64,000 bases of DNA, taken from NCBI GenBank assembly GCA_020634625.1, contig JACKBJ010000007.1:62001-126000 (forward strand), in the 5' to 3' direction. Below the pieces are notes generated by a model. That model ran no database searches, was not told the origin of the DNA, and saw only the letters and a list, made by a program, of their open reading frames with translations. The stretch's first letter is position 1. Every line of letters begins with the position of its first letter. The position numbers were made by a program, and so were the translations under genes. This stretch comes from Caldilineae bacterium (lineage in GTDB: Bacteria; Chloroflexota; Anaerolineae; Epilineales; Epilineaceae). Below, in pieces: positions 18,201 through 23,635 of the stretch.

Positions 18201-20735
18201 ACCAGCATCGCCGAGGCCGACCTGTCGATCGAGAAGCTGGGGCCGGCGACGGTGCGGCCGGGCGAGCGCTTCGACTGGACGATCACGGTGCGCAACGCCG
18301 GGCCCTCCGACGCGCGCGGCGTGAGCCTGATCGAGAGCCTGCCGCCCGAGCTCCGGCTGGTGGCGGCCGAGGGCGTCAGCTGCAGCGAGGCCCCGCCGTC
18401 GACGCAGACCTGCCTGCTCGGTCGGCTGCCGGCCGGCGCCGAGCGTCGGATCCGGCTGACGGTCGAGCTGTCCGAGACGGTCGCCGACGGCGCGACCCTG
18501 GGCGGCACGACGCGGCTGGTCTCGGACACCACCGAACGCGACGCCGGCAACAACGAGACCTCGGGCAGTCGGGTGACGGTGCGCCGCGAGGCGGATCTGT
18601 CCCTGGCGGTGGTGGCCCCGGCCTCGGCCAGCGCCGGTGCCGAGACGGACTGGCAGCTGCGGCTGCAGAACGCCGGTCCGACCGGTGCCGCCGGGCTGAG
18701 CGCGGAAGCCACGCTGCCCGCCGGCCTGAGCTTCGTCGATCGGGCCGACGGCTGTGCCGAGACGGCGCCGGGCTCGGGGCGGGTGGTCTGTCAGCTCGGC
18801 GATCTCGCGCTGGGCGGCGTGGCCAGCCAGACCATTCGCACGCGCCTGGACGCGACCCTCGCCGACGGCAGCCGGCTCGAGCTGTCGGCGACGCTGCACG
18901 CGACCTCCTTCGATCCCAACCCGGCCAACGACAGCGCCAGCGCGGTCGTGACCGTCAAGCGCCAGGCCGACCTGGTCGTGGCCCTGGAAGGCGTCGATTC
19001 GCCGGCCGTGGCGGGCAGGCCCTTGGGCTTCGCCATGACCTTGAGCAACCGCGGACCCTCGCCGGCCGAGGGCGTGGTCCTGACCAGCCGCCTGCCGGCC
19101 GGAGTACGCTACCTGTCCGACGACGGCGGCTGCAGCCTGGCCGACGGCAAGCTGAGCTGCGTCATCGGCAGCCTGCCGGCCGGGCAGGCGCCGCGGCGGA
19201 TCGCCGTGCGCCTGGACCTGGACCCGGCGCTGCCCGACGGCACGGTCCTGAGCCTGCGCGCGGCGGCCAGCACCGCGACGCGCGAGACCCAGCCGGCCGA
19301 CAATGCGGCCGCCTCGGCGGTCCGGGTCGGCGCGCTGGCGGACCTGCGCCTGGAGAGCCAACCGGGCCTGGTCGAGGCGCTGGCCGGGACGAGCCTGCGC
19401 CAGGTGCATCGCCTGACCAACGCCGGTCCCTCGGCGGCGCGCGAGCTGATGCTGACCGATCGGCTGCCGGCGGGCCTGCGCCCGCGGAGCCTGCCGGCCG
19501 GCTGCGCGCTGGAGGCCGATCGGCTGCGCTGCGCGCTGGGCGATCTGGCGCCCGGCCAGAGCCTCGAGCTCGGCCTGGACCTGGACCTGGACGCCAGCCT
19601 GGCCGATGGCCTGCACCTGACGAGCGAGGCCGGTGCCGTCAGCGCGGCGCCCGACCCCGATCCGGCGAGCGCCCGCTCGAGGCGCGACATCACGATCTCG
19701 ACCGAGGCCGACCTGAGCCTGACCAAGGACGGACCGGACGCGGTCGAGCCCGGCCAGCCGGTGAGCTACCGCCTGAGGCTGGCCAACGCCGGGCCCTCCG
19801 ATGCCCAGGACCTGCGCCTGGTCGACCGCCTGCCGGCCGGCCTGAGCTTCAAGCTGGCCTCCTCGGCCGGCTGCGTCGAGCGCGCGGGCCTGATCGACTG
19901 CGCGCTCGGCGGCCTGGCCGCCGGGCAGCAGGTCGAGCTCTGGGTCGAGGCCACCGCCAGCGCCGACCTGGCCGACGGGGCCCAGCTGGTGAACACGGCC
20001 GAGCTGGGCTCGGCGACCGTCGATCCGAACGCGGCCAACGATCGCGATGCCAAGACGACGACCGTCACCCTGGCCGACGCGGCCGACCTGGCCCTGACCC
20101 TGCAGGCCTCGGAGCCGGCGCCCGCCGCCGGCACCGAGCTGACGCTGCGGGCGCTGGCCAGCAACAACGGTCCGCGGCCGGCGCCGAACACGCGGCTGCG
20201 GCTGACGCTGCCGGCGGGCCTGCGCTACGTCGGCGACGCGGCCGGCTGCACGCTCGAATCGGAGTCGCAGCTCGGATGTGCCTTTGGGCACGCCGGGGTC
20301 GGCGTGGCGGCGCAGCGCGAGCTGCGGGTCGCCTTGGCTGCCGATGCGGCGCGCCGGCCTCTGGCGCCTGGCGGTGCGGGCCGATGTGGCCGGCGACCGC
20401 CCGGACATGAACCCGGCCAACGACCAGGCAGGGGTCGAGCTGATCGTGGCTCGCGCCGGGCCGATCTGGCCTTGAGCCTGGCGGCGACGCCTGGCGGGCG
20501 GCCTGGCCCTGGCCGGCGATGGCTTGCGCTACGACCTGGACGCTGCGCAACCTGGGCGACCCTCGGCCCAGCGGCGTTCAGCGGGCGCGCGCAGCTGAGC
20601 CTGCGGCTGCCGGCCGGCGCGCGCTACCGCTCCGACGACGCCGGCTGCGACGTCAGCGGCTTGCCGCTGCTCGTCTGCCAGCTGCCGGCCCTCGACCGGA
20701 CGCCGCGGCGTCCTTGCAGGTCGAGGTCGTCCTGA
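3234..20735 (+). CDS. Giant multidomain surface protein (SdrD-B, Cys-paired repeats, DUF11), disrupted near its 3' end
   Basis: I place the start at the ATG at 3,234, preceded by AAGGGGGT and opening a signal peptide (basic MSTRERLNRSRP, then a hydrophobic stretch to about residue 35). Domains by residue: four SdrD-B-like domains (about 60-678); about 16 DUF7507-like repeats with paired cysteines and EF-hand-like loops, with some variant repeats (about 680-3,050); two further SdrD-B-like domains (3,056-3,312); two copies of an unrecognised module (3,319-4,712); then DUF11/COG1361-type repeats of about 125 residues, each opening with A-D-L. Eight DUF11 repeats are in frame to about 20,345. After that the frame changes repeatedly, and this frame stops at 20,735. 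The C-terminal repeats and tail resume in another frame up to 22,962, so the ancestral product would be about 6,575 residues. It is probably a calcium-stabilised extracellular stalk; this is inferred from the loops, not shown. Confidence 0.85.
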   Translation: MSTRERLNRSRPTKSLGLALALLATFWLGGTVVEAMRIDDGAPPRRIDSELPAAPDAAVTLGNLVFRDLDNDGRYEPGDGELGIPTVLLNLYRDDGASAGTLDGGDTQLASGNTVGGGLYAFSGLADGNYLVEVDPLNFDPGAPLSGLVTSSGNDPAPDPDDDVNDDDNGRNVLGFGVASGAITLASGTEPTTDGDADADTNLSLDFGFTCQLCVGDRIFEDLDDDGVFDALDEVGIANVEVSLYRDADADGQRSAGDALVDSTQTDADGRYTFCGLSAGDYVVEVVAANFQTGAALAGFRSSAGNDPAPDPDDDVDDDDNGAAVTGFGVATRALTLRCGSEPDKPDDGDGTDSNLTVDLGFVPTLTLGDLIFKDLNFDGVFDAGDGDIGLPLVLLNLYRDSNSDGRLSAGDTLLTSTNSQGNGSYRFTGLEPGDYLVEVDPSNFGPGGALVGLLSSGANEVGGLAPDPDDDVDGDDNGYAVSGFGVATRALTLVRRGEPITDGDGDSDTNLTLDLGFVCNLCLGDRIFRDDDNDGIFDAGTESGIDAVTVDLYRDADADGVLSAGDVFLRDTQTGPDGDYRFCGLTAGDYIVVIDPSEFQPGGSLLGLVSSSGNDPATDPDDDVDNDDNGAAIDLGAGLLIATRAVSLGCGQEPDKLADGDGVDGNLTVDLGLTPAAPSLRLDKTVYLGQDAGASCPGGELVSDFNGTAITYCFAVTNTGDTYLDGLAIADPALGITLAAMTPLGAPSFPLAPGATATWYYEATIAGDLLNTAGAAANPTDDQGRDLPGLSNPTDADTAEVQGIVPGTPGIEILKSADPTTVYAGATVVYTYRVVNSGETVLDGIAPTDDQCGPLAYQSGDDDLDGLLDIGETWTYTCSAVLSVDTLNTATVSGQPTGDQGTPIPGLSPVSDSDTATVDVIRPSIRLLKTALPTQTTPGGSVTFSFIVSNPGDDPLANVALSDDTCSPISPLIAGDVNGNGLLDPSETWVYSCTTTVAGDTLNRADVTGDDSLGNPVTDADTAFVDVIVAGMDITKTADATVVYDASLVTYRYTAVNTGEDPLSNVQVSDDTCAPLSFDGGDANNNGLLEVGETWTFSCSQVLTADTTNVATGTAEDPLGNPVTPDEAVATVDVIHPAIEVVKTASPTVILSGQSVIYRYRVSNPGDDPLSNVSLSDDTCGPVSGPQPGDDANGNGQLDPGEIWQYACGGAPTVDTTNTVIASGDDSLGNPVDDTDTAFVDVVRPSIALVKTASEPIVYPGTTVNYTLEATNDGDVSLAAVSPSDDSCSPVTGPDPAGDANSNGLLDPGETWTYGCSAVLNVDLTNTATVQANPVDSAGTDLPGLPEVSDSDTADVNVIDPSIGLVKTVDQPQVAPGTTVVWRFEATNTGDDPLTNVALSDDTCGPPSGPDPAGDTNGNGLMDPGETWVWTCSDVVDVDTVNLATVTADDSLGNPVTDADMALVDVQDVLLSLTKSVDQPVIYAGALVLYRYEVTNLGSDPATNVVVTDDRCALVGFLGGDANSDGRLDPSETWSYACQAILNQDTVNMAEVTGEDLLGNPLAPDMAMAEVDVINPAIRVEKSADPAVTLSGGTVTYGYRVSNPGDDPLANVSLSDDTCSPVSGPTSGDGNSNGLLDPGEVWSYGCTTTVAVDTTNTATVGGDDSLGNPVTGADSAFVDVVAPALRIEKTVTLGGMCPGADSLAAEAGSGVTYCYRVTNTGDTYLSSLQVTDDVLGAVCTIAGPLAPGATQGCIATATASVDVTNTGTVTGNPTDGLGNDLPGLPDPTDADQAALDVVAPAIDVQKTVYQGHDAGASCPGGELVSKFIGNPITYCFAVTNTGDTYLDSVALLDLDLGVSEAQATLLGVPSFPLAPGASATWYYETSIAGDLLNTVSARANPVDPAGNDLPGLTNPSDVDTAEVAGLVPGTPRVDLVKTADVSTVYPGSPVVYTYAVSNLGTTILANVALGDDRCGPISGLIDGDTNGNGLLDPGETWRYSCGQALASDTTNTGTVTATPSDADGDPIPGQPPVGDTDTATVDVINPRLAIVKRAIPDRVRPGEPVHFVFIVSNPGDDPLANVGLSDDTCSPVVGPQAGGDANANGLLDPGETWIFDCQANPTQDHRNVATATGEDSLGGPVQASDEAFVDVVIVGLDIEKQADADTVYDASLVTYRYTVRNTGSEPASNVGVSDDRCAPVSGPDPAGDANTNGLLDPGEVWTYACSQVLTEDTTNIATVVAEDPLGNPVEPDQSMQRVDVIHPAIRVVKSASPNVILSGAPVVYRYVVTNPGDDPLSGVGLSDDTCGPVSGPQAGGDANADGLLDPGETWIFACSAAPLVDTTNTVLASGQDSLGGPVQDQDSAFVDVVAPSVLLQKDASAPIVYAGDLVTYAILASNTGDVALDPVSVSDDRCSPLTGPDPAGDTTANGLLDPGETWAYACTRAVDADLVNTASATFNPVDDNGNDLPGLPDVGDEASAAVDAIDPSVQLVKSVDPSVIAPGDPVVYTFELSNTGDDPLSNVSVGDDTCSPVTGPDPAGDLNANGLLDPGETWIYRCSARPTSDTVNVATGGGDDSLGNPVSDSDTALVDALDIDLTLEKSVDRPTIDPGDLVVYTYRVGNVGGAAAYNVVVSDDRCTPITGPDPSGDTNANGLLDPGEIWVYGCSTVLNDDTVNVATVTGEDALGNPQAPDSAMAEVDVIRPAIQVVKRVDPVVTISGGAVTYRYDVTNPGDDPLASVALSDDTCSPVAGPLPAGDLDSDGLLDPGETWQYSCTTSVAGDTLNTVVASGRDSLGRSVTDRDSAFVDVVAPAIRIQKTVSTGGQCPGVERLSILPGTVVGYCYTVTNAGDTYLSDIAVTDNILGAVCTLAGPLAPGAMQTCMRTASPSDDVTNVGRAVGNPTDVNGRDLPGIPSPSAEDDAAVVLVRPAVEIQKTVYAGHDAGAGCPGSELVLGAAGDPLTWCFAVRNSGDTYLANLAILDLDLGISLAQMTLASGSLPLAPGASATWYFEGSLLQSRVNRAQVGANPSDAAGVDLPGLPNVFDDDVAEVVRTSCIGDRIFYDLDNDGRFEPETGEVGLNNVLVNLYRDDGSVPGVLDATDTRIGSMLTVNGGQYRFCLLRDGEYIVQVDATNFLPGGPLPLAVSSFGGGPPTDPDDDVDGDDNGEADALGGVSTFAVSIAAGTEPVAEDGDPDSNLTLDLGFVGTGRLGDQVWLDADGNGQPDPGEGIPGVLVRLTGTVNGMPFVYTTTTGPDGAYLFENLLGGTYRVTIVTSTLPLGLAPSYDLDGLQTPNTAQVELLSGEVTLLVDFAYRPSLAAGTSRAKLFYDPQDGEDVYVNQRGPDLLPTLRVYGQTAVCDPEASGAGNLPVTAGANSAIDPATGLVPEDPAYTDPEGPFSPLSPEAPESDYVTWNPAWISERLGDSRLMAGWGCANGLDEVSAGSNIRAGGVNASEKVWLRHWYEPTHLDKDLNADGCLTDLRGAPDGGPDGIPDAPMNPTPSGTDEWYPAIMTELTYLLVENNPLPQPDPLPSQLHRSAPRPTCGAPGPGTRIVFPVGTALTETAANAPAVGYGLTSLDVDFDGVNDMVTVSDEANLPALIGGTRIDFDGDGLVDVLDGDRSPGAGALSCDELAVFHTDAVTIGLGETAQFLDHFVRVAAVTNSGAVLQIVYSGDLQPRTVQQVLVGNGATALAGDIGPAQLIAPGGSNLGSVPRGPWFVHVLDSDPDADTAIVILGRGLGAPCASMEDGPNRSNLRPGSPYFLKRFYVDGHEYNVTAIMSCDTGGFQYLSLRSPLPKVRVTIEQHSVRLQAQLPTASLPLPPPFNHEHTLLEDVAAPEGFESCSLSTAGPPPVDRPDILYMGGPVGPVPPVLGEADADGYVGRDPNRPVGPYTDTLASRWFYVLEDVNPGFVGQLREKYGAVNSSDPSCPTPLSAPDAFFYNEQVLAAPNHFTEFHLPQLDDPTDPGGDVLCDPDGYYVTTSLVDPNARVRRWRMPDAGVPAQVPPGPPDLLADYGGFDPVSGSYGAPRRASFEFDPDTPEKLVADGDGVRLYGGYLPCADADCGGGAAARPSILYGAGDVRALADPLSGAPVEVLPYTDPFAPFNPQHPDAPRSDSLTFNPAFLSEYQNSGEDLASLYSQIANDGQNALQKVYHRMWYQPEYITKLRQADDCGEDIAFPALMQEYSFLALDTTANPRAMPPGTSRLAFPMATRADELPLPGTNPPDAAFGYGLTTFDADFDGQPEAVTIHSEATLNARLDAAWQAVVPQLPGLPLPAPPGPLLDFDGDGSAADDLDADCVALNGNEMVVFALESIVLDRDAATTSIGSNVMFLDHMASVTNVTGGSFPRAQFSIRYTGGGPASAVPQAVPGGLISLDVGDAVVVDHLGGGLRRVRPGQDNLGGLDGAWFLFVEDVSSDGDLVVVTVGRALGASHSAIDDGNGNHDLTPGDPWYLKRFYVDGHEYNVVALMTRTAPGADPLDPAECNGDFAFITIRTPVPKGRLAGSQYNFQDSLFQQGYFLDGLPAQMSVMPPFNVDHTIRVDVERIEPGDFNNPDAFTECNGPIRAAGPLTETILAEEREPRRATELRETYSISGTLGTRPAWETHQAVAAADGFTELRLPRDQQYLLTSSWRSPFNRLAFYGCTALEPGPYTEDDPPPLGQVDLQVVSECWRPGILPDADTGNPPYVGPRLGGDYGNLPGPVVVIPPPPPPLTGSDLRLVKRALTATPVAGTQFAYLIEVFNDGPDPAAQVIVRDTLPAGLSYASDTTGGACSLTGTLPDAITCSFSNLAVGDSILFAVLAFVDPGVAPGTPMVNTASVELGGSTVLSLADGEPVAPLGAGDPNPANNRGSATVFIVAEADLGLSNQATTPDPVVAGETFSSRFRVGNAGPSDAPGLRMTVEIPAGTTYAGSQGAACSGVPMGGRGTLTCLRDRLPLGGEAELELLLRVDPSVDPGTLLRPTLQVSAPGSTDPSPADNLAGGQTTSIAEADLSIEKLGPATVRPGERFDWTITVRNAGPSDARGVSLIESLPPELRLVAAEGVSCSEAPPSTQTCLLGRLPAGAERRIRLTVELSETVADGATLGGTTRLVSDTTERDAGNNETSGSRVTVRREADLSLAVVAPASASAGAETDWQLRLQNAGPTGAAGLSAEATLPAGLSFVDRADGCAETAPGSGRVVCQLGDLALGGVASQTIRTRLDATLADGSRLELSATLHATSFDPNPANDSASAVVTVKRQADLVVALEGVDSPAVAGRPLGFAMTLSNRGPSPAEGVVLTSRLPAGVRYLSDDGGCSLADGKLSCVIGSLPAGQAPRRIAVRLDLDPALPDGTVLSLRAAASTATRETQPADNAAASAVRVGALADLRLESQPGLVEALAGTSLRQVHRLTNAGPSAARELMLTDRLPAGLRPRSLPAGCALEADRLRCALGDLAPGQSLELGLDLDLDASLADGLHLTSEAGAVSAAPDPDPASARSRRDITISTEADLSLTKDGPDAVEPGQPVSYRLRLANAGPSDAQDLRLVDRLPAGLSFKLASSAGCVERAGLIDCALGGLAAGQQVELWVEATASADLADGAQLVNTAELGSATVDPNAANDRDAKTTTVTLADAADLALTLQASEPAPAAGTELTLRALASNNGPRPAPNTRLRLTLPAGLRYVGDAAGCTLESESQLGCAFGHAGVGVAAQRELRVALAADAARRPLAPGGAGRCGRRPPGHEPGQRPGRGRADRGSRRADLALSLAATPGGRPGPGRRWLALRPGRCATWATLGPAAFSGRAQLSLRLPAGARYRSDDAGCDVSGLPLLVCQLPALDRTPRRPCRSRSS
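3414..5265 (+). repeat. Four tandem SdrD-B-like domains
   Basis: There are four repeats of about 150 residues, starting near 3,414, 3,873, 4,333 and 4,797. Each has an opening like GD-x-IF-x-D-x-D-x-DG, a sequence LYRD-x-[DN]-x-DG, a [FS]-x-GL-x-x-G-[DN]-Y-x-V-E-V core, and an acidic segment matching DPDDDV-[DN]-x-DDNG. The first and third differ from the second and fourth in having no paired cysteines (compare ...FCGL... in the latter), so the unit appears to alternate A-B-A-B. Confidence 0.75.
5640..11690 (+). repeat. Tandem Cys-paired repeats with EF-hand-like loops
   Basis: About 16 repeats of roughly 310-340 bp carry a loop of the form D-x-N-x-NG-x-LD-x-x-E followed by W. They begin with a segment such as I-x-V-x-K-[ST]-[AV]-D and carry one cysteine before the loop and one after it. 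Longer variants with the opening CPG...YC[FY]-x-VTNTGDTYL interrupt the series (near 8,300, 8,640, 11,690 and 12,020). DNA-level similarity between copies is high. Confidence 0.75.
13190..17370 (+). repeat. Two divergent copies of an unrecognised ~650-residue module
   Basis: Copy 1 (about 13,190-15,230) and copy 2 (about 15,450-17,360) share an ordered set of motifs: a P-[FA]-x-P segment then D-[YS]-[VL]-T-[WF]-NPA-[WF]-[IL]-SE; W-Y-[EQ]-P; FP-[VM]-x-T; a YGLT segment followed by D-x-DFDG; DFDGDG; FLDH; W-[FY]-[LV]-[KH]; and LKRFYVDGHEYNV near the end. The module sits between the SdrD-B and DUF11 blocks. I do not recognise the fold. Confidence 0.55.
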
Positions 20736-22800
20736 ACGCCGACCTGAGCGACGGGCGACCCTGGTGGCCAGCGCCGAGCGGCTCGGCGGCGATCGACCCC
20801 GGATCCGGACAACGACCGGGCGACGGCTCTGACCGCCGTGGCGCGGCAGGCCGACCTCCGGCTGACCAAGACCGCCTCGCAGGCCGAGCGGGCGCCAGGG
20901 CGAGCGAGCCTGACGCTGCGCTTCGGATCGAGAACCTGGGTCCCTCCCAGGCCAGCGCGGTGAGCGCTGCGCGACCGGCTGCCGGCGGGCCTGGTCTTCG
21001 TCGGCGACGACGCGGGCTGCGACCTCGGCGAGCTGCCGACGCTGGACTGCGCGCTGGGTCGGATCGAGCCGGGCGCGAGCCTCGCGGTGCAGACGTCCTG
21101 ACCGCGCTGGCCGAGGACCAGGCGCCGGGCCGGCTGACGAACGCGGCCGAGGTCGCCAGCGGACGGCCGATCCGGATCCGGCCAACAACGCGGCGGCCGT
21201 CGACGTGACGGTCGAGGCCTTGATCGACCTGGAGCTGAGCCTCAGCGGGACGGGCGAGCTGCTGCGGGCGGGCGATCCGCCCGCCACGGGCAGTCGCTGG
21301 GGGCGGTGACGGCCGGTCGCGCGTTGACCTACGCCGTCCTGGGCGCGAAACGCCGGGCCAGCGCGGGCCACCGGGCTGAGGCTGGAGATGCGCCTGCCCG
21401 AGGGCCTGACCTGATCGAGGACGGCGAGGCGGTCTGCGACGCTGCTGCGGCGTCCTTGCTCCGCTGCGAGCTGGGCGAGCTGGAGGCAGGCGAGGCGCGG
21501 CGGCTGGAGCTGGTCTTCGCGGTCGATCCGGGCCTGGCGGAGGGCACGCGGCTGGAGGCTGGCAGCGCCCGGCTGCTCGGCGCCGAGGCGGAAGCGACGC
21601 CGGACGACAACGAGGCGCGCCAGCTGACGACGGTGTCGGCGATGGCCGATCTGGCGGTGACCTGGCGCGGCGCCATCCCAGCTCCTGCCCGGCGAGCGCC
21701 TGGATCTGGTGGCCGAGTACCGCAGCGGCGGGCCTCCCTGGCGCGCGGCGCCCGGCTGGTCTTCGAGCTGCCGGGCAGCTTCGAGCTGGGGGCGGAGCCT
21801 GGAGGGCTGCGCCCTGGCTCGCCGAGGGTCGCCTGATCTGTGCCTTGGGCGAATTGGCGCCGGGGGCGACGGGCCGGCTGGAGCTCCGGGCGCGGGCCGA
21901 CCTGGATGCTCGGGGCGGCGAGGGCCGGGCGGCGGTGACGATCGCGGCGGACCCGGGCGCGCGGCGAGCGCGGCCGACAACCGAGCCGAGGTCGGCTTCT
22001 CGATCGGCGAAGCCGCCGATCTGAGCCTCGGCCTGAGCGGCCTGGGCGAGACCTTCGAAGCCGGCGACCCGACGACGCCGATTCAAGCGGCGGGGCGCGT
22101 GGCGGCAGGCCTCGGCCTGGTCTATCGGTTGACGGTCGCCAATGCGGGGCCGGCGGACGCGGCCGATCCCTCGCTCGAGCTCGCGCTGCCCGACGGGCTC
22201 CAGGTGCTGGAGGCTCCGGCCGGCTGCAGCCTGGCCGAGCTGCCGCGGTTGGCCTGCGAGCTGGCGCCGTTGCTGGCCGGCGAGCAGCGCGAGCTGGTGC
22301 TGCGAACGCGGGTGAGCGCGGCGGCCGAGCCCGGCAGCCGGCTGCGGATGCAGGCCCGGGTCGGCGCGTCCGCGGTCGATCGGGCGCCTTCCGACAATCT
22401 GGCCGAGCAGCCGGTCGATGTCGAGGGCTGGTCCGACCTGGCGATCGGGGCGGAGCTCGATCCCGCGGCGGCCCGCCCGGGCACGGTGCTGAGCCTGACC
22501 CTGACGGCGGCCAACGTGGGGCCGAGCCTGGCCCGGGAATCGGCGATGCTGATCTCGCTGCCGGCCGGCCTGACGGTCGACGGCGCGCCGGCCGGCTGCC
22601 TGGCGCTGGGCGAGGCGGGGACGGCCTGGCGCTGTGCCCTGGGCGATCTGGCACCGGGCGAGACCGCTTCGCGGCTGCTGTTCGTGGAAGTGGGCCAGGT
22701 GGATGACCGCGAGCTGGAGCTGGCCGCCGCGGTGGCATCGGGCATGGCCGATCCGCGCAGCGCGAACAACACGGCGCGGGTAGGCCTGCGCGTGAGCCGC
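17391..22800 (+). repeat. About 14 tandem DUF11-type repeats
   Basis: The units are spaced about 370-400 bp apart and start near 17,391, 17,827, 18,220, 18,593, 18,967, 19,340, 19,708, 20,086, 20,462, 20,851, 21,222, 21,648, 22,016 and 22,435. A typical unit opens ADLSL, contains N-x-GPS-x-A and LPAGL, then a cysteine pair around a GC-x-L...C-x-LG-x-L core, and ends in DP-x-P-x-ND or similar. Units 9-12 lie in the frameshifted stretch but remain recognisable in pieces. Confidence 0.75.
20345..21975 (+). other. Cluster of frameshifts inside the giant gene
   Basis: Homology to the DUF11 unit jumps among all three plus-strand frames here. Examples are frame 3 to about 20,350, frame 1 to about 20,452 (GLWRLAVRADVAGDRPDMN), frame 3 again (RADLALSL), and later frame 2 (VEVVLNADLSDG). 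Some ten or more single-base shifts are needed to read through. Sequence on both sides is clean for kilobases. Low-coverage consensus error across a repeat is my preferred reading; real decay is possible. Confidence 0.75.
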
Positions 22801-22962
22801 TCGGTGCCCCCGCTGGAGCCGACGCCGACACCGGAGCCGGGGCTGCCGACGCCGACGCCGGAGCCGGGCGGCCCCACGCCCATCGGGCCGGTGGACCCGA
22901 CGCCCGGCGACGCTCCGGCTTCGACCACGATCTTCTTGCCGCGCGTGGTCCTGCAGCGGTAG
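21964..22962 (+). CDS. C-terminal end of the giant surface protein, back in frame
   Basis: From about 21,964 the sequence is again one clean frame: the end of one DUF11 unit, two full units (starting ADLSLGLSGLGE and SDLAIGAELDP), then a Pro/Thr linker with PTPTPEPG repeats, and the terminal TIFLPRVVLQR. There is no start codon of its own that makes sense, so this is not a separate gene; it is the missing 3' end of the gene starting at 3,234. The linker and tail suggest a sorting or anchoring signal shared with neighbouring secreted proteins. Confidence 0.8.
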   Translation, partial: ASAADNRAEVGFSIGEAADLSLGLSGLGETFEAGDPTTPIQAAGRVAAGLGLVYRLTVANAGPADAADPSLELALPDGLQVLEAPAGCSLAELPRLACELAPLLAGEQRELVLRTRVSAAAEPGSRLRMQARVGASAVDRAPSDNLAEQPVDVEGWSDLAIGAELDPAAARPGTVLSLTLTAANVGPSLARESAMLISLPAGLTVDGAPAGCLALGEAGTAWRCALGDLAPGETASRLLFVEVGQVDDRELELAAAVASGMADPRSANNTARVGLRVSRSVPPLEPTPTPEPGLPTPTPEPGGPTPIGPVDPTPGDAPASTTIFLPRVVLQR

Positions 22963-22996
22963 CCGTGGCGCCGGATGGCGCTTCGTCGCGGCTTTG

Positions 22997-23027
22997 GGGC
23001 TCCGGTGCCGTTTCGGCACCGGGGCCC
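22997..23027 (+). terminator. Hairpin terminator after the giant gene
   Basis: A 14-bp stem (one G-U) has the core CCGGTGCCG at 23,002-23,010 and CGGCACCGG at 23,014-23,022 with a TTT loop. It lies 35 bp after the stop codon. There is no clear T tract, as is common in high-GC genomes. Confidence 0.6.
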
Positions 23028-23113
23028 TGCCGCGTCTTCGCCAGCGGATGCGCGAAGCGCTCGGGCCATGGGGCACCGGCGCTTCGCGTGCCCGGCCCGC
23101 ACCCGACCGAGGC

Positions 23114-23142
23114 TCGACGCCGCACAGATGTTCTGCTATCCT
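23114..23142 (+). promoter_or_regulatory. Possible promoter for the small membrane protein
   Basis: A TATCCT hexamer at 23,137-23,142 is 17 bp downstream of TCGACG. The match to a sigma-70-type promoter is weak, but it is an AT-rich patch in an otherwise GC-rich spacer, 35 bp before the start codon. Confidence 0.3.
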
Positions 23143-23176
23143 GTGCGCATCGTTTCGACCCTGCAAGGAGTCAGGC

Positions 23177-23635
23177 ATGCGCAACCCGTCGGTCCGCCGC
23201 CTTCTCGCCCTGGTCGCCGGGCTCGTCCTGGCCAACGCGCTGATCTTCGTCATCGAGAACGCGAGCAGCCGGGTCTACCGCCTGCCGCCGGAGCTGCAGG
23301 CCGATGCGACGACGATGGCGGACCCGGTCGCGCGAGAGGCCTTCATGCAGGCCTGGAAGGCCTACATGCCGACCGCACCCCTGGGCCTCATGCTCTTTCC
23401 TCTGGCCGCCTGGCTGGTCGGGACGGCCCTGGGCGTCTGGCTGGCCGCCCGCCTGGCACCCGAGTCCGCGCGCCGGAACGGCCGGCTGATCGGCGGGCTG
23501 ATCCTCCTGGGCACCGCCGTCAACCTGAGCACCCTCCCGCATCCGACCTGGATGTGGCTGGCCGGCCCGCTGGTCGTGGTCGTCGGCGCCTGGCTCGGCG
23601 ATCGGCTCGCCGGCGGCGCTAGCCCCGCCGCTTGA
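23177..23635 (+). CDS. Four-helix membrane protein of unknown function
   Basis: The 152-residue product starts at the ATG at 23,177 after an AAGGAG ribosome-binding site. It has four hydrophobic segments: near the N-terminus (LLALVAGLVLANALIFVI), then LGLMLFPLAAWLVGTALGVWL, LIGGLILLGTAVNL and WLAGPLVVVVGAWLG. A longer polar stretch between the first two contains YRLPPELQ. I do not recognise a family. The 3' end overlaps the convergent serC gene by 17 bp. Longer upstream starts in the same frame look non-coding. Confidence 0.75.
   Translation: MRNPSVRRLLALVAGLVLANALIFVIENASSRVYRLPPELQADATTMADPVAREAFMQAWKAYMPTAPLGLMLFPLAAWLVGTALGVWLAARLAPESARRNGRLIGGLILLGTAVNLSTLPHPTWMWLAGPLVVVVGAWLGDRLAGGASPAA

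Noticed and set aside
20519..21836. Separate small genes in the frameshifted stretch
   Set aside because: Each short frame contains only pieces of DUF11 repeats mixed with Arg/Pro-rich nonsense; they are fragments of one gene.
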